This document shows positions 44,172 through 53,725 of a stretch of 64,000 bases of DNA, in pieces; positions within the stretch are counted from its first letter, which is position 1, and every line of letters begins with the position of its first letter. The notes below the pieces were generated by a model. That model saw only the letters and a program-made list of their open reading frames with translations. It did not search any database and was not told the origin of the DNA. Source of the DNA: Candidatus Krumholzibacteriota bacterium. GTDB taxonomy: Bacteria > Krumholzibacteriota > Krumholzibacteriia > JAJRXK01. Position numbers and translations under genes: made by a program. The stretch covers positions 107,352 to 171,351 of the forward strand of contig JAJDAC010000007.1 of NCBI GenBank assembly GCA_029262065.1, read 5' to 3'.

Positions 44172-47100
44172 GGCGTCACTCCCGGCTGCGCCAATTCCTT
44201 GGCGTGATCAAGAGGTTGCTGCTTGGGGCGCTGGATGATGCGAGCCACCAGGGAATCGGCCGATGCGTACATGGTGGGTATGACCAACAACGTCAAGAAC
44301 GTGGAACTGATCAAACCCGAGATCACGGCGATGGCCATGGGGGTACGGATCTCGGCGCCGTCGCCCGCGCCCAACGCCATGGGCAACAGGCCAAGTACGG
44401 TGGTGGCCGTGGTCATGAGAATGGGCCGCAACCGAACCTGGCCCGCCGTCACCAATGCTTCATCGCGGGGCATGCCGCGCCGGCGCAACTGGTTTACGTA
44501 GTCGACCATGACGATGGCGTTGTTCACCACGATGCCCGCCAGCATGATCATGCCCAGAAACACCACCACCGAAAGCGGTATGGCCAGGACACGCAGGGCC
44601 ACGACCGTACCCACGAACGCCAATGGAATGGTGAACATGATGATGAGCGGGTGCAGCAACGATTCGAACTGCACGGCCATGATCACGTACACCAGGAAGA
44701 TGCTCAGAGCCAAAGCCAGAACCAGGCTGCCCCGACTACGCTCCCACTCCTGACTCTGACCGCCCAGGAAGAAATTCATGCCCTCGGGCCAATCAATTTC
44801 CTGACGAAGCTTGGATTCGATGGCACCCACCGCCGAACCCAACGAGCCTTCGGCGATGTTTGCGGTCACCAACGCCACGCGCCGCCCATCGATGCGTCGA
44901 ACCTCACTGGGTCCCTCGCCCACCAGTACCTGGGCCACCGACGAAAGCTCCACTGGGCGCTCGCCCCCCGGGTTCACCATCATCTCTTCGATATCGGTAA
45001 CCGTGGCGCGATCCTCTTCACGCAACCGAACCACCATGGGTATGCGACGGTCGAGTAGGTTGAAACGAGACGCTTCGAACCCCTGCACCTTGTTGCGCAC
45101 CAGGTAGGCCACGGTGGAAACGTTCAGACCGTACCGTGTCAGGCGATCACGATCGTAGAGTACCTGGATTTCGGGCGCGCCTGTCTGCAGCGTGGTGCGC
45201 ACGTCGGCCAGCTCCGGCATGGTGAGCAACAGAGCTTGGGCGCGATCGGAATAGTCTTTCAGGGCTCTGAGATCATCGCCATGCACCTCGACCTCGACCG
45301 GCGTCTTGGAGCTGAACAGAACCGGACGGGTGACGTTCGACTTGAGGTCGGGGATGTTGGCAAACCGCGACCGCAATCGCTCGACCACCGCGTCTTCCGC
45401 CACGCGGCCGCGGCCCGTGGGGCTGAGCAGCACTTTGAATTTGGCCGTGTGCTCGCCCTCGTCGGAGCGTTGCGATTGGGTCGGATCGTATCCCACGGTC
45501 AGAATGAGCGATTCTATGTTGTCGCGCTCGGCAAGGATTGCACGCTCGACCGCGCTCAGCACGGCGTCGGTTTCTTCCAATGGCGTACCTACGGGCAACG
45601 CCACCTCCACGGTGAACTCGCCCTGACGCACCTCGGGCAACAACTCGCTATCGAGCGACTGGGCCAGCAGCCAGGTTCCCGCGGTGGTCAAGACGACCAA
45701 CATCAGAATAAGAGCCGGGTTTTTCAATGCCCAACGAATCACGCCGGGGTAGCTGGATTGCAAACCGCCCATGACCATATCGGTCAGCTTCAGCGGCAAC
45801 CACGCCAACGTCGATAACACGCGTCGGAGCAACGGGGTGATCAACGCCACGATCACGTAGGCCGCGCCCATGAGCACGGCCAGGAACAGCTTGAACATCA
45901 GCTCGAACACAAACCAGGCCAACGTGCGAATCAACAGATAGATCACCGGAATGATCAGGAAGAAGACCCACGTCTTCCACGCGCGCAGATCCCGCGACAG
46001 CGCGGCGACCGACTCGAACCGCAGTAGGTTGAGCCCACTCGAGCCCGCCACGATTTGCGCCGAGCCTCGGCTGGCCAACATGGGAATGAAATACAGGGCC
46101 ACTCCCGCGGCGGCGAGCAACGACACCACCACCGCGAAACCCAGATCGCCGAACGCCTGGCCAGCCACGCCTTCCACGAACACCATGGGAAAGAACACGG
46201 CAATGGATGTGAGGGTCGAGGCCCACACCGCCGAGCGCACCTCGGCCGCGCCGCGGATGGCCGACAGGGTTACATCGTCGCCCTCTTCGCGGCAGCGGTG
46301 GATGGATTCCAGGACCACAATGGAAGAGTCCACCAGCATACCGATGCCCAGGGCCAGCCCGCCCAGACTCATGACATTGAGCGACACGCCCAGAAGGTTC
46401 AGCGGCGCGAACGTCACCAGGATGGAGATGGGAATGCTGACGGCAATGATGGCGGTGGTCCGGTAGCTGCGCAGAAACAGGAACAACACGATGACGGCCA
46501 GCAACCCGCCGATACCCGCCGTCATCCAGACCTCGCGAATGGAACTCTCGATGAACAGCGAGCGGTCGGCCACCAGAGTCAGGTCAGCCCCCTCTTCTTC
46601 GTAGACCTGTTGCGCCAACGTCATCTCGGCCTGAGCGGACGCACGGGTGCGCTCCGGATCAACTTTACCCACCCGCGCCTTCACGCGTTTGGCCAGGGCC
46701 ACGATGTTGGCGTCGGCCTCCTTGAAGATCTCGATCTGCACGCTCTCGGCGCCACCGGTGCGCGTGATGATCTGACGTTCCTTGTGGGCCCGCTCGACGC
46801 GAGCCAGGTCCTTCAACCGCACATCCCGATCGGAGAAGCGTCGCACGATGGTCTGTTCGATCTGGCTGAGATCCTCGTACTCGTTCAGCGTTCGCACCAG
46901 GTATTCGGTACGGCCCTCCTGAATGGTGCCGCCGGCAACGTTGATGTTCTCCTGCGAAATGCGATCGATGACCTCTTGAATCGAGATTCCCGTACGCCTC
47001 AACTGTTCCTCGTCGAGCAGGATGTGGATCTCTTCCTCGAGACCACCCTTCACGCGCACCGCGGCCACGCCCTCAATTGGCTCCAGCTGGCGCTTGACGT

Positions 47101-47611
47101 ACAGTTCGGCCAGGCGACGCAGTCGTCGCAGCCCCGCCTCGCCTTCGTAGGCCACGCCTGAGCCCGCCAGACTGAATTCCATGACGGGATCGAGCGAAGG
47201 GTCGAAATGCAGAATCAGCGGACGCTTGGCTTCGTCGGGAAGAAACACCAGGTCCAGGCGTTCCAGCACGTTCTGGGTGGCCTCGGACATGTCCATGTCC
47301 CAGGCGAATTCCAGAACCACGTCGCTCACCTCGGCGCGACTGATACTGCTGACCTGCCGTAGGCCGCCAATTACGCCAAGCGCCTCTTCGATCGGGCGAC
47401 TGATGTCGTTCTCGACCTCTTCGGGGGCGGCGCCGGGAAACTCGGTCCGAACCGTGAGCGTGGGGTAGGTCAATTCGGGCATGAGCGTGACCGGTAACCG
47501 ATCACACGAGAAGATGCCGAACACCACGGCGGCCAAGAACAACATGAGCACCGCTACCGGACGGTGGGTCACGAAGCTGCGTGCGGCGGCGGCTGGAGGT
47601 AGGGAACTCAA
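44168..47611 (-). CDS. RND efflux permease 1 with extra hydrophobic insert
   Basis: A 1147-residue RND pump subunit starting THRPVAVLMLFLAAVVFGIF (TM1). TM4 has GMLVDSSIVVLESIHRCREE, where the usual N of D-N is S. Between TM6 and TM7 (about residues 540-610) is an additional hydrophobic stretch, KTWVFFLIIPVIYLLIRTLA and LFLAVLMGAAYVIVALITPL, likely two or three extra helices not found in AcrB. This explains the greater length. TTG 47611 is the start; TTGA overlaps the adaptor stop, so the three genes are translationally coupled. It probably forms a mixed or paired pump with permease 2, as in MdtBC. Confidence 0.88.
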   Translation of the reverse strand: MSSLPPAAAARSFVTHRPVAVLMLFLAAVVFGIFSCDRLPVTLMPELTYPTLTVRTEFPGAAPEEVENDISRPIEEALGVIGGLRQVSSISRAEVSDVVLEFAWDMDMSEATQNVLERLDLVFLPDEAKRPLILHFDPSLDPVMEFSLAGSGVAYEGEAGLRRLRRLAELYVKRQLEPIEGVAAVRVKGGLEEEIHILLDEEQLRRTGISIQEVIDRISQENINVAGGTIQEGRTEYLVRTLNEYEDLSQIEQTIVRRFSDRDVRLKDLARVERAHKERQIITRTGGAESVQIEIFKEADANIVALAKRVKARVGKVDPERTRASAQAEMTLAQQVYEEEGADLTLVADRSLFIESSIREVWMTAGIGGLLAVIVLFLFLRSYRTTAIIAVSIPISILVTFAPLNLLGVSLNVMSLGGLALGIGMLVDSSIVVLESIHRCREEGDDVTLSAIRGAAEVRSAVWASTLTSIAVFFPMVFVEGVAGQAFGDLGFAVVVSLLAAAGVALYFIPMLASRGSAQIVAGSSGLNLLRFESVAALSRDLRAWKTWVFFLIIPVIYLLIRTLAWFVFELMFKLFLAVLMGAAYVIVALITPLLRRVLSTLAWLPLKLTDMVMGGLQSSYPGVIRWALKNPALILMLVVLTTAGTWLLAQSLDSELLPEVRQGEFTVEVALPVGTPLEETDAVLSAVERAILAERDNIESLILTVGYDPTQSQRSDEGEHTAKFKVLLSPTGRGRVAEDAVVERLRSRFANIPDLKSNVTRPVLFSSKTPVEVEVHGDDLRALKDYSDRAQALLLTMPELADVRTTLQTGAPEIQVLYDRDRLTRYGLNVSTVAYLVRNKVQGFEASRFNLLDRRIPMVVRLREEDRATVTDIEEMMVNPGGERPVELSSVAQVLVGEGPSEVRRIDGRRVALVTANIAEGSLGSAVGAIESKLRQEIDWPEGMNFFLGGQSQEWERSRGSLVLALALSIFLVYVIMAVQFESLLHPLIIMFTIPLAFVGTVVALRVLAIPLSVVVFLGMIMLAGIVVNNAIVMVDYVNQLRRRGMPRDEALVTAGQVRLRPILMTTATTVLGLLPMALGAGDGAEIRTPMAIAVISGLISSTFLTLLVIPTMYASADSLVARIIQRPKQQPLDHAKELAQPGVTP

Positions 47612-48747
47612 CGTGTCGACGCCTCCGCCGTGACCGATTCCTCAGCCTTGGGGGCATCAGGGTCGACCACTTTCACCGGTGCGCCGTCCTTCAGACCGGC
47701 TTGCCCGGCGATGACCACGCGGTCTCCCGCTACCAGTCCACCCATAGGTTCGACGAAATCGCGGTTGGCCAAACGGGGAATCACGTTCACGCGGTCTACC
47801 GTGTCGCCTTTGGCGCTCAGACGAAACAGGTAGACCTGGTCATCGTCGTACACGAGTGCTCGCTTGGGAACCAACACTGCATCTTCATTCACGGCGGTAA
47901 TGACCTCGACGTCCACGAACAATCCCGGGCGAAGGCCCGGCTGGTCGCCGACGTTCACCGTGACCTTCACCGTTCCACTCATGGGATCGACGATCGGCGA
48001 GATCCGGTCGACCGTTCCCAAGTGGGCCCGGTCCGAAAGCGCGCGGGCAAAGATCCGCGTGGGCTGCCCGGCCACCAGCTGACCGAGGTTCTTCTCGGGT
48101 ACGTACACGCGAGCGACCAGCGACTCGAAGTCGACGATCTCGAACAACTGTTGCCCGACCTGCACCTGATCGCCCACGTGCACCAGGCGCTTGGTGACCG
48201 TGCCCGCGATCGCCGCGCGTACTCGCGTATACCCCAGCTGGCGCTCGGCATCGGCGACAGCAATTTTCTGTTGCTCGTAATCGAAGGTGGCGTCGTTCAT
48301 CGCCTTGTCGGTCGTGAGTTGCTGCTCGTGCAACCGGGTCTGCCGCTCGAATTCGCGCTCGGCCTTGTCGAACTGAGCCTGGGCGCCCGCCAGACTGCTG
48401 CGCTGCTCCTCGTCCTGGAGTCGAAGCAGGGTTTGGCCACGCTCGACGCGATCGCCTTCTTCCACCTGGATCGCCACCACGCGACGCGCGGCCTCGGCAA
48501 AGATACCAACCTGGCCTTCGGCCTCGAGGTTGGCTGACGAACGAATCAGCGCCTCGATCGGGCCCTTCTTCAGTACAGCTACCTCGACGGGGACGGCCTC
48601 TTCGGTCGTCTCGGCGCCGTCGCCTTCGCGGCTGGTGGACTCGTCGCCCCCACCCTTCGCGTCGCCCTTATCGCAGCCCAGAGCGGCGAACAGCAAGGGG
48701 AGCATCAGGGACAGGAATAGGACGGTCCGGTGTGGCAAAAACCGCAC
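47608..48747 (-). CDS. RND efflux periplasmic adaptor lipoprotein
   Basis: A 379-residue membrane-fusion protein. The lipobox is FAALGC (Cys about 25). A short acidic linker is followed by lipoyl halves (RVVAIQVEEGDRVERGQTLL; YTRVRAAIAGTVTKRLVHVG), an alpha-hairpin between them (about 115-175, QAQFDKAEREFERQTRLHEQ), a beta-barrel (IVDFESLVARVYVPEKNLGQ) and a membrane-proximal domain. It links the RND permeases to an outer-membrane channel. GTG 48747 has GGAGG 5 nt upstream. First gene of the pump operon; the 242-bp upstream gap holds only short hairpins (for example 48928-48943) and the PpiC gene's upstream region. Confidence 0.92.
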   Translation of the reverse strand: MRFLPHRTVLFLSLMLPLLFAALGCDKGDAKGGGDESTSREGDGAETTEEAVPVEVAVLKKGPIEALIRSSANLEAEGQVGIFAEAARRVVAIQVEEGDRVERGQTLLRLQDEEQRSSLAGAQAQFDKAEREFERQTRLHEQQLTTDKAMNDATFDYEQQKIAVADAERQLGYTRVRAAIAGTVTKRLVHVGDQVQVGQQLFEIVDFESLVARVYVPEKNLGQLVAGQPTRIFARALSDRAHLGTVDRISPIVDPMSGTVKVTVNVGDQPGLRPGLFVDVEVITAVNEDAVLVPKRALVYDDDQVYLFRLSAKGDTVDRVNVIPRLANRDFVEPMGGLVAGDRVVIAGQAGLKDGAPVKVVDPDAPKAEESVTAEASTR

Positions 48748-48989
48748 GAAAGCCTCCCGAGTCGGGGGTACGCATCACGGGCCTGGCGGGGCCGGCGGTA
48801 GGTCTGTGTTCCGTACGCGCTGCAACGCCAGAGAGTTGCCCCGGGAAAGGGGATTCCTGGGGTCCGTGGCGAGGGTAACCCCATCGGGGTGGCCGAACCA
48901 GCCGAACCCCGATTCCGGGTTGCCAGCCGGCCATTTTTGGCCGAACTTCCCCCCTCCGACCACCAATCCCAAGAACCAAGGATGATGCC

Positions 48990-49862
48990 ATGTCCCGCGC
49001 ACGCCGCGCTCCGCTAACCATTTGCGGACTCGCCCTGACCGCTATTCTTGCCCTTCTGCTGATGGCCTGCGGATCGGGCGAAGCCACCGAGGATACCGGC
49101 TCCACTGAGTCGACCACCCAGACCGCGACCGATGAGCACGCCGGCCACGACCACGGCGACGGCGGCCACGACACTGCGCAAGCCACCACGACTCCAGGCA
49201 CTACGCCTCCGCTGCCTCCCGCGAAGCTGGCCGCGTCGCATATTCTGATCATGCACGTCGGCAGCCAACGCGCGCCGGCCGAGGTCACGCGTACCAAGGA
49301 AGAGGCCAAGACCCTGGCCGACGAGGTCTACGCCAAGGTCACCGACGGCCTGAAGTTCGAAGACGCCGCCGGAGAATTCTCCGACGGGCCCAGTGGACCC
49401 CGCGGAGGCAGCCTGGGCGTGTTTCCCTACGGGCAGATGATCCCCGCGTTCTCGGCCGCCACGGCCAAACTCGCGGTGGGCGAAGTGAGCAAGCCGGTAG
49501 AGACCCAGTTTGGGTATCACATCATCCGCCGCGATGAGATCGTGGAAGCGGGAATACGCCACATTCTGTTCATGCACGAAGGCTCCGAGCGCAAGCCGGC
49601 GGACATCACGCGAACCAAGGACGAGGCCAAGGCCGAGGCCGAAAAGGTGCTGGCCGAGATCCGCGGCGGTGCCGATTTCCAGGAAATGGCCAAGCTGCAC
49701 AGCGACGGCCCGAGTGGCCCCCGCGGTGGGGACCTGGGCGTGTTCGGTCGGGGCAAGATGGTGCCCGCCTTCGACGCGGTTGCCTTCGACCTGAAAGTGG
49801 ACCAGGTCAGTGATCTGGTCGAAACCCAGTTCGGCTTCCACATCCTCCAGCGCTACCAGTAG
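48990..49862 (+). CDS. Lipoprotein with two parvulin (PpiC) domains
   Basis: A 290-residue exported lipoprotein, lipobox LLMAC (Cys about 27). A His/Asp-rich stretch (DEHAGHDHGDGGHD, about 47-60) is followed by a Pro/Thr linker. Two parvulin-type prolyl isomerase domains then cover about 80-185 and 187-290. Each opens with a S/RHIL-x-MH strand (ASHILIMHVGS; IRHILFMHEGS) and has SDGPSGPRGG[SD]LGVF and TQFG[YF]HI. The domains are recent-looking duplicates. It probably assists folding of exported or outer-membrane proteins; the His cluster could bind metal. The bacilliredoxin-like gene begins 17 bp later. Confidence 0.9.
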   Translation: MSRARRAPLTICGLALTAILALLLMACGSGEATEDTGSTESTTQTATDEHAGHDHGDGGHDTAQATTTPGTTPPLPPAKLAASHILIMHVGSQRAPAEVTRTKEEAKTLADEVYAKVTDGLKFEDAAGEFSDGPSGPRGGSLGVFPYGQMIPAFSAATAKLAVGEVSKPVETQFGYHIIRRDEIVEAGIRHILFMHEGSERKPADITRTKDEAKAEAEKVLAEIRGGADFQEMAKLHSDGPSGPRGGDLGVFGRGKMVPAFDAVAFDLKVDQVSDLVETQFGFHILQRYQ

Positions 49863-49879
49863 CGACGCGAGAAGCACCA

Positions 49880-50230
49880 ATGCGAGATCTGAAGACCATC
49901 GAAGACTACGACGCGCTCGTCCAGGACACCGCGGCCGACCGCGACATCGTCGTGTTCAAGTTCAGTCCCATTTGTCCAATCAGCGGGCGTGCCGAGAACG
50001 AGGCCAATCGCTGGTACCAGGAGGCCGCCAGCAATGATCGGCTGGTGGTGGCCAAGGTGGATGTGATCGGGGCAAGACCGGTGAGCCAGCACATCGCGGC
50101 GGCTCTGGGCGTGCGCCACGAGTCACCGCAGGTGCTGTGGCTCGACGGTGGTCGCCAGGTGAGCTGGCATGCCAGCCACGGCGACGTGAATCAAGGGACG
50201 CTCGCGGCCCGCGAAGGGGCCGCGAGCTGA
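49880..50230 (+). CDS. YtxJ/bacilliredoxin-like thioredoxin-fold protein
   Basis: A 116-residue cytoplasmic protein with the monothiol motif FKFSPICPISGRAENEA (Cys about 32), as in the YtxJ (BrxC) family. Members remove bacillithiol from protein thiols in Firmicutes and also occur in Bacteroidetes-type bacteria. The SPQVLWLDGGRQVSWHASHG region supplies the cis-Pro loop. Whether bacillithiol is made here is not known from the window. AGAAG lies before the ATG. It is probably co-transcribed with the PpiC lipoprotein. Confidence 0.83.
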   Translation: MRDLKTIEDYDALVQDTAADRDIVVFKFSPICPISGRAENEANRWYQEAASNDRLVVAKVDVIGARPVSQHIAAALGVRHESPQVLWLDGGRQVSWHASHGDVNQGTLAAREGAAS

Positions 50231-50234
50231 ATCC

Positions 50235-50564
50235 CTAGGTGGACTCGCCGGCCAACACGACCAGTACGACCAGACGATCCTTGCCGGTGTTGCGTATTCC
50301 ATGCGCAACGCCGGCCGGGGCGATCATCATCACATCGGGCTCCATTTCCTCTGAGCCTCCCTCAATGAGGAATTCACCCTCGCCCGCCAGCACGTGGTAG
50401 ACCTTGTCCGTACCCTCGTGGGAGTGCAATTCGTGCTCCTGCCCGGGTTCGAACGTGTTCAACCCCACCATCAGGCGCGACGACTGAAACAGGGTGTTCT
50501 TGCCCATCTGGTCCGCCCGAAATTCGGCTCGGTAGAGCGGGCGGAAGATGTCGGCGGAGCTCAT
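50235..50564 (-). CDS. Single-domain cupin protein
   Basis: A 109-residue cupin. Motif 1 is FEPGQEHELHSHEGTDKVYH (His, His, Glu, His metal ligands). Motif 2 is APAGVAHGIRNTG with the fourth histidine. Such small cupins bind metal and have varied roles, including sugar isomerisation, dioxygenation and sensing. Nothing here identifies the substrate. GGAGG lies 6 nt before ATG 50564. It converges with the bacilliredoxin gene, with a 4-bp gap. Confidence 0.85.
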   Translation of the reverse strand: MSSADIFRPLYRAEFRADQMGKNTLFQSSRLMVGLNTFEPGQEHELHSHEGTDKVYHVLAGEGEFLIEGGSEEMEPDVMMIAPAGVAHGIRNTGKDRLVVLVVLAGEST

Positions 50565-50607
50565 ATTGCGCCTCCTTGGCGTTGAGAAGTGCTCCTGGCC
50601 GGGCGCC

Positions 50608-50637
50608 TTGATGAAAGCGCGTCTCGGCCGCTATACT
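50608..50637 (+). promoter_or_regulatory. Sigma-70-like promoter upstream of the GT39-like gene
   Basis: TTGATG (50608-50613) and TATACT (50632-50637) are 18 bp apart. The leader to ATG 50739 would be about 95 nt and includes the perfect palindrome CTGGATATCCAG (50666-50677), a possible operator. The 174-bp gap holds no gene. Confidence 0.5.
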
Positions 50638-50738
50638 CGGAGTCCTGATACCTGACACTCCATGACTGGATATCCAGCTGCTGACCCCATGTTATCCGAG
50701 GAGGGTGCCAACGGCACTTTGTTAGGCTGATCATCCCC

Positions 50739-52406
50739 ATGCCCCCCATCATATCTCGCCTCCTCTTCGCGGCGGTCCAAGAACCGCTGCTGCTAAGCTG
50801 TGGTCTTCTCGCAGCTTGGCTGTCCCTGCTATCCATCGGCCCAATTCGACGTTTCTGCATTGGCGTGTTCAGGCGCTATGGCGCGACGGCCGCGACCGCG
50901 TTCGCCCTCGCCCATATTGCACTCTACTACGGAATCATCGCCTGGTATCTGTCCTTACCGCTGCTGAGCGGCGAAGTCGAACCCACCATCGCATCGGTGT
51001 CCTGGTTGGTCCAGCAGGGTAAGCCTTTGTACCACACCCTGGAGTCGGCCGAACGCTACAGTGTGCTCTACGGCCCCATGGCCTTCCTGACCAACGGCTT
51101 CTTCCTGCGCGTTCTCGGGCCCTCCCTGGTGGCGGCCAAGATGGCGAGTACGCTGGCGGCGGCATTCAGCGTGGTGTTTCTCTACGCCTCGCTGCGAGCT
51201 TTCGCCCAGGTTCGGATCGCCCTGTTCTTCACGGCTTTCGCGACCATGCTGTACTTCGCCTACGGACCATCGTCGTATCTATCCCGGCCCGACCCCATGC
51301 TGCTGGGGGCGGTATGCCTGGGGCTATTGGCCGCCTTGCGCGCGCCCCGCGCCATCGCCATTGGCCTGGTGGCCCTATGCGCCGGCCTCAGTATGAATCT
51401 GAAGATTCATGGTGCCATCTATTTCGTCCCCATCCTGTACCTCATGCTGGCCCGCCACGGGCGAGCCGTCGTCGCATGGACTCTGGGCGCAACCGCGCTC
51501 GTGGTGATCGCACCCTTCCTCCCGTCGAACGTCTCGGCTACAAACTACGTCATGTGGTTGCGCGAAGCCGCCCGGCATGGGCTGGACGCCGATACCTTCA
51601 TACACCTGGCCAAGTTCGGGTTGTTCTTTTCCCTGCCGGTCATGATTGCGTTGTTTCCTTCGCGGCCGGGACTCGATCCACCGTTCAAGCACTTCGGTTG
51701 GATGCTGCTGGCCACGAGCCTGGGCCTGGTACTGTTCGCGGCCAAACCAGGCGCGGGTCTGGTCCATGCGCTCCCCATGATCCCGTTGGCCATCGTCTTC
51801 ACGGCGCGCCTGGCCACGCGTCGGTTCGAACACGACGGTTCCTGGGAGTACCTGCTACAGCCCACCCGTCTGGGAGCCACCCTGGCCTGCTTCCTGGCCG
51901 CACTCATCATTGGCACGGTGGTCGAGTACAAGACGGTGGACCGCATCAACCATCAGGCGAGCTACGCCGCCTTGGTACTGGGCGATCTGGACACCATCCA
52001 GGAACAGTACCCCGGACGTACGATTGGAATGGCCTACGGCGGCGAGGGTGAACAATACGAGCTCACGTTCTTCCGACCCAGCCTGGTATTCGACGGCCAC
52101 CCACTGCTTCTCGATGCCATCGCGGTCATGGAAGGGCAACGTTCGGGTCGTGATCTTCCGGAGCGGACGTATGAGGCCCTGATCGACGGAACCATCGATA
52201 TCTGGCTGGTACCCAAGGGGCACGAGCCGTTCGACAAGCTGAACTGGTATCCACCACACCCGGCCCTGTTCCCACCGGAGTTCATCGAGACCGTGCGCGC
52301 GAACTACGTACACGACGCCAGCTCGGACTACTTCGACCTGTGGATCCTGGAGAACGATACGCGCACGGCCCAGGCCCATGATGCGCGCGCGGTAATGAGC
52401 CCCTGA
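50739..52406 (+). CDS. Membrane glycosyltransferase, GT39/ArnT-like
   Basis: A 555-residue integral membrane protein with about 10-11 helices in the first 430 residues and a soluble C-terminal domain (about 430-555). The first periplasmic loop carries SGEVEPTIASVSWLVQQGKP and HTLESAERYSVLYGPM. The Gly-Glu-x-Glu element occupies the place of the acidic catalytic residue of GT-C polyprenyl-phosphate sugar transferases. The loop SYLSRPDPMLLGAVCLG is also family-like. The donor would be a polyprenyl-phospho-sugar. The acceptor is unknown. No ribosome-binding site is evident before the ATG, and the promoter lies about 100 bp upstream. Confidence 0.72.
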   Translation: MPPIISRLLFAAVQEPLLLSCGLLAAWLSLLSIGPIRRFCIGVFRRYGATAATAFALAHIALYYGIIAWYLSLPLLSGEVEPTIASVSWLVQQGKPLYHTLESAERYSVLYGPMAFLTNGFFLRVLGPSLVAAKMASTLAAAFSVVFLYASLRAFAQVRIALFFTAFATMLYFAYGPSSYLSRPDPMLLGAVCLGLLAALRAPRAIAIGLVALCAGLSMNLKIHGAIYFVPILYLMLARHGRAVVAWTLGATALVVIAPFLPSNVSATNYVMWLREAARHGLDADTFIHLAKFGLFFSLPVMIALFPSRPGLDPPFKHFGWMLLATSLGLVLFAAKPGAGLVHALPMIPLAIVFTARLATRRFEHDGSWEYLLQPTRLGATLACFLAALIIGTVVEYKTVDRINHQASYAALVLGDLDTIQEQYPGRTIGMAYGGEGEQYELTFFRPSLVFDGHPLLLDAIAVMEGQRSGRDLPERTYEALIDGTIDIWLVPKGHEPFDKLNWYPPHPALFPPEFIETVRANYVHDASSDYFDLWILENDTRTAQAHDARAVMSP

Positions 52407-52459
52407 CCCGCCAATCTCAGCGTGCAGACCCGGAGCGGTCTGGTATACTGCGCCGCTCC

Positions 52460-53725
52460 ATGACACCCAAGAATCCATCCAACGGCGGCCGCTCGCCCCT
52501 GCTCATCGTCTTCCTGACGGTGTTTATCGACCTGCTCGGCTTCGGCATCGTCATACCCTTGCTGCCCATCTACTCGAAGGCCTTCGGCGCCGACGAGCTG
52601 CAGCTGGGGCTTCTGTTCGCGTCGTTCTCGGCCATGCAGTTCCTGTTCGCCCCCTTCTGGGGACGCATTTCCGACCGCTACGGACGTCGACCGGTTCTCA
52701 TTGGCGGATTGCTGGGCACTTGCGGCTCGTACATTCTGTTTGGCTTCGCCAATTCCATGCCCTTGCTGTTCGCGGCCCGGCTGCTGGCCGGGTTCTTCGG
52801 TGCCAACGTGGCCACGGCGCAAGCCTACATCGCCGACGTATCCAGCGAACGGGACCGTGCCAAAGGCATGGGCATCGTTGGCGCCGCGTTTGGTCTGGGC
52901 TTTACGTTCGGTCCACTGCTGGGCGGCGAGCTCGTAGGGTTCTCCATGCGCGCGCCTGGCTTCGTGGCGGCCGGCTTTTCGTTGGCGGCCGCAACCTTCG
53001 CGTTCTTCAAGCTCCAGGCCACGGGCGCGGCGACCGGCGGCGGCGGCTCACGCCTCTTCGGCACGGAAACGTTGAGACGCGCCCTGACCGATCGACGCAT
53101 CGGCATGGTTCTGGTGCTCTACTTCCTGGCGATCCTGTCGTTCTCGGGATTCGAATCCATGTTCATCCGCTACGGTCTGGCCAAGTTCCCCGCCACGTTC
53201 GGCGTTGAAGCCAGTATCGAGGAATCCTCGATGGACCAGATCCTCGCGGCCGCGCCAATTGCCGGCCGCTACATGTTCATCATCGGCCTCATGGCCGCCG
53301 CCATCCAGGGTGGACTCATCCGCCGCTTGGTGCCCCGTTTCGGTGAGACGCGCTTGATCGTGGCCGGCCCGTTCTTCCTGGGACTCGCATTCCTTATCAT
53401 CGGCGCCGCTTCGGTGTGGCCCGTGGTCCTGGTGGGCTGCGCGCTCATGCCATTTGGATTCGGCGTCAACAATCCCTCTCTCAATTCGCTGTTGTCGCGC
53501 GCCGCGCCGGCCGAAAACCAGGGAGCCTACCTGGGTTTGAATCAATCGCTTGGAAGCCTGGCCCGCGTCATGGGCCCACTCATGGCGGGCACGGTTTTCA
53601 CCCGCCTGGGCCCGGACTGGCCCTTCTACGTTTCAGCAATGTTGTTGGCGGGGGCGACCCTGTTGGCCATCGGGTACCGGGCCCGCTACGGGCGTTCGTT
53701 CGAGCTTTCCGAGAACGCGGCCTAG
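52460..53725 (+). CDS. MFS transporter, TetA/DHA1-like
   Basis: A 421-residue, 12-helix major facilitator. It begins VFLTVFIDLLGFGIVIPLLP, has GRISDRYGRRPVLIGG (motif A between TM2 and TM3), RLLAGFFGANVATAQAYIAD (motif B) and GAAFGLGFTFGPLLGG (motif C, antiporter signature). This is the DHA1 12-spanner pattern of tetracycline and multidrug exporters; the substrate is not predictable. TATACT lies at 52444-52449, 10 nt before the ATG, so the leader is very short. The stop overlaps the convergent NUDIX gene by 4 bp. Confidence 0.88.
   Translation: MTPKNPSNGGRSPLLIVFLTVFIDLLGFGIVIPLLPIYSKAFGADELQLGLLFASFSAMQFLFAPFWGRISDRYGRRPVLIGGLLGTCGSYILFGFANSMPLLFAARLLAGFFGANVATAQAYIADVSSERDRAKGMGIVGAAFGLGFTFGPLLGGELVGFSMRAPGFVAAGFSLAAATFAFFKLQATGAATGGGGSRLFGTETLRRALTDRRIGMVLVLYFLAILSFSGFESMFIRYGLAKFPATFGVEASIEESSMDQILAAAPIAGRYMFIIGLMAAAIQGGLIRRLVPRFGETRLIVAGPFFLGLAFLIIGAASVWPVVLVGCALMPFGFGVNNPSLNSLLSRAAPAENQGAYLGLNQSLGSLARVMGPLMAGTVFTRLGPDWPFYVSAMLLAGATLLAIGYRARYGRSFELSENAA

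Noticed and set aside
48878..48943. Short hairpins in the 242-bp gap before the PpiC gene
   Set aside because: Stems are only 5-6 bp without T-tracts, which is common in G+C-rich spacers; no riboswitch or small RNA pattern recognised.
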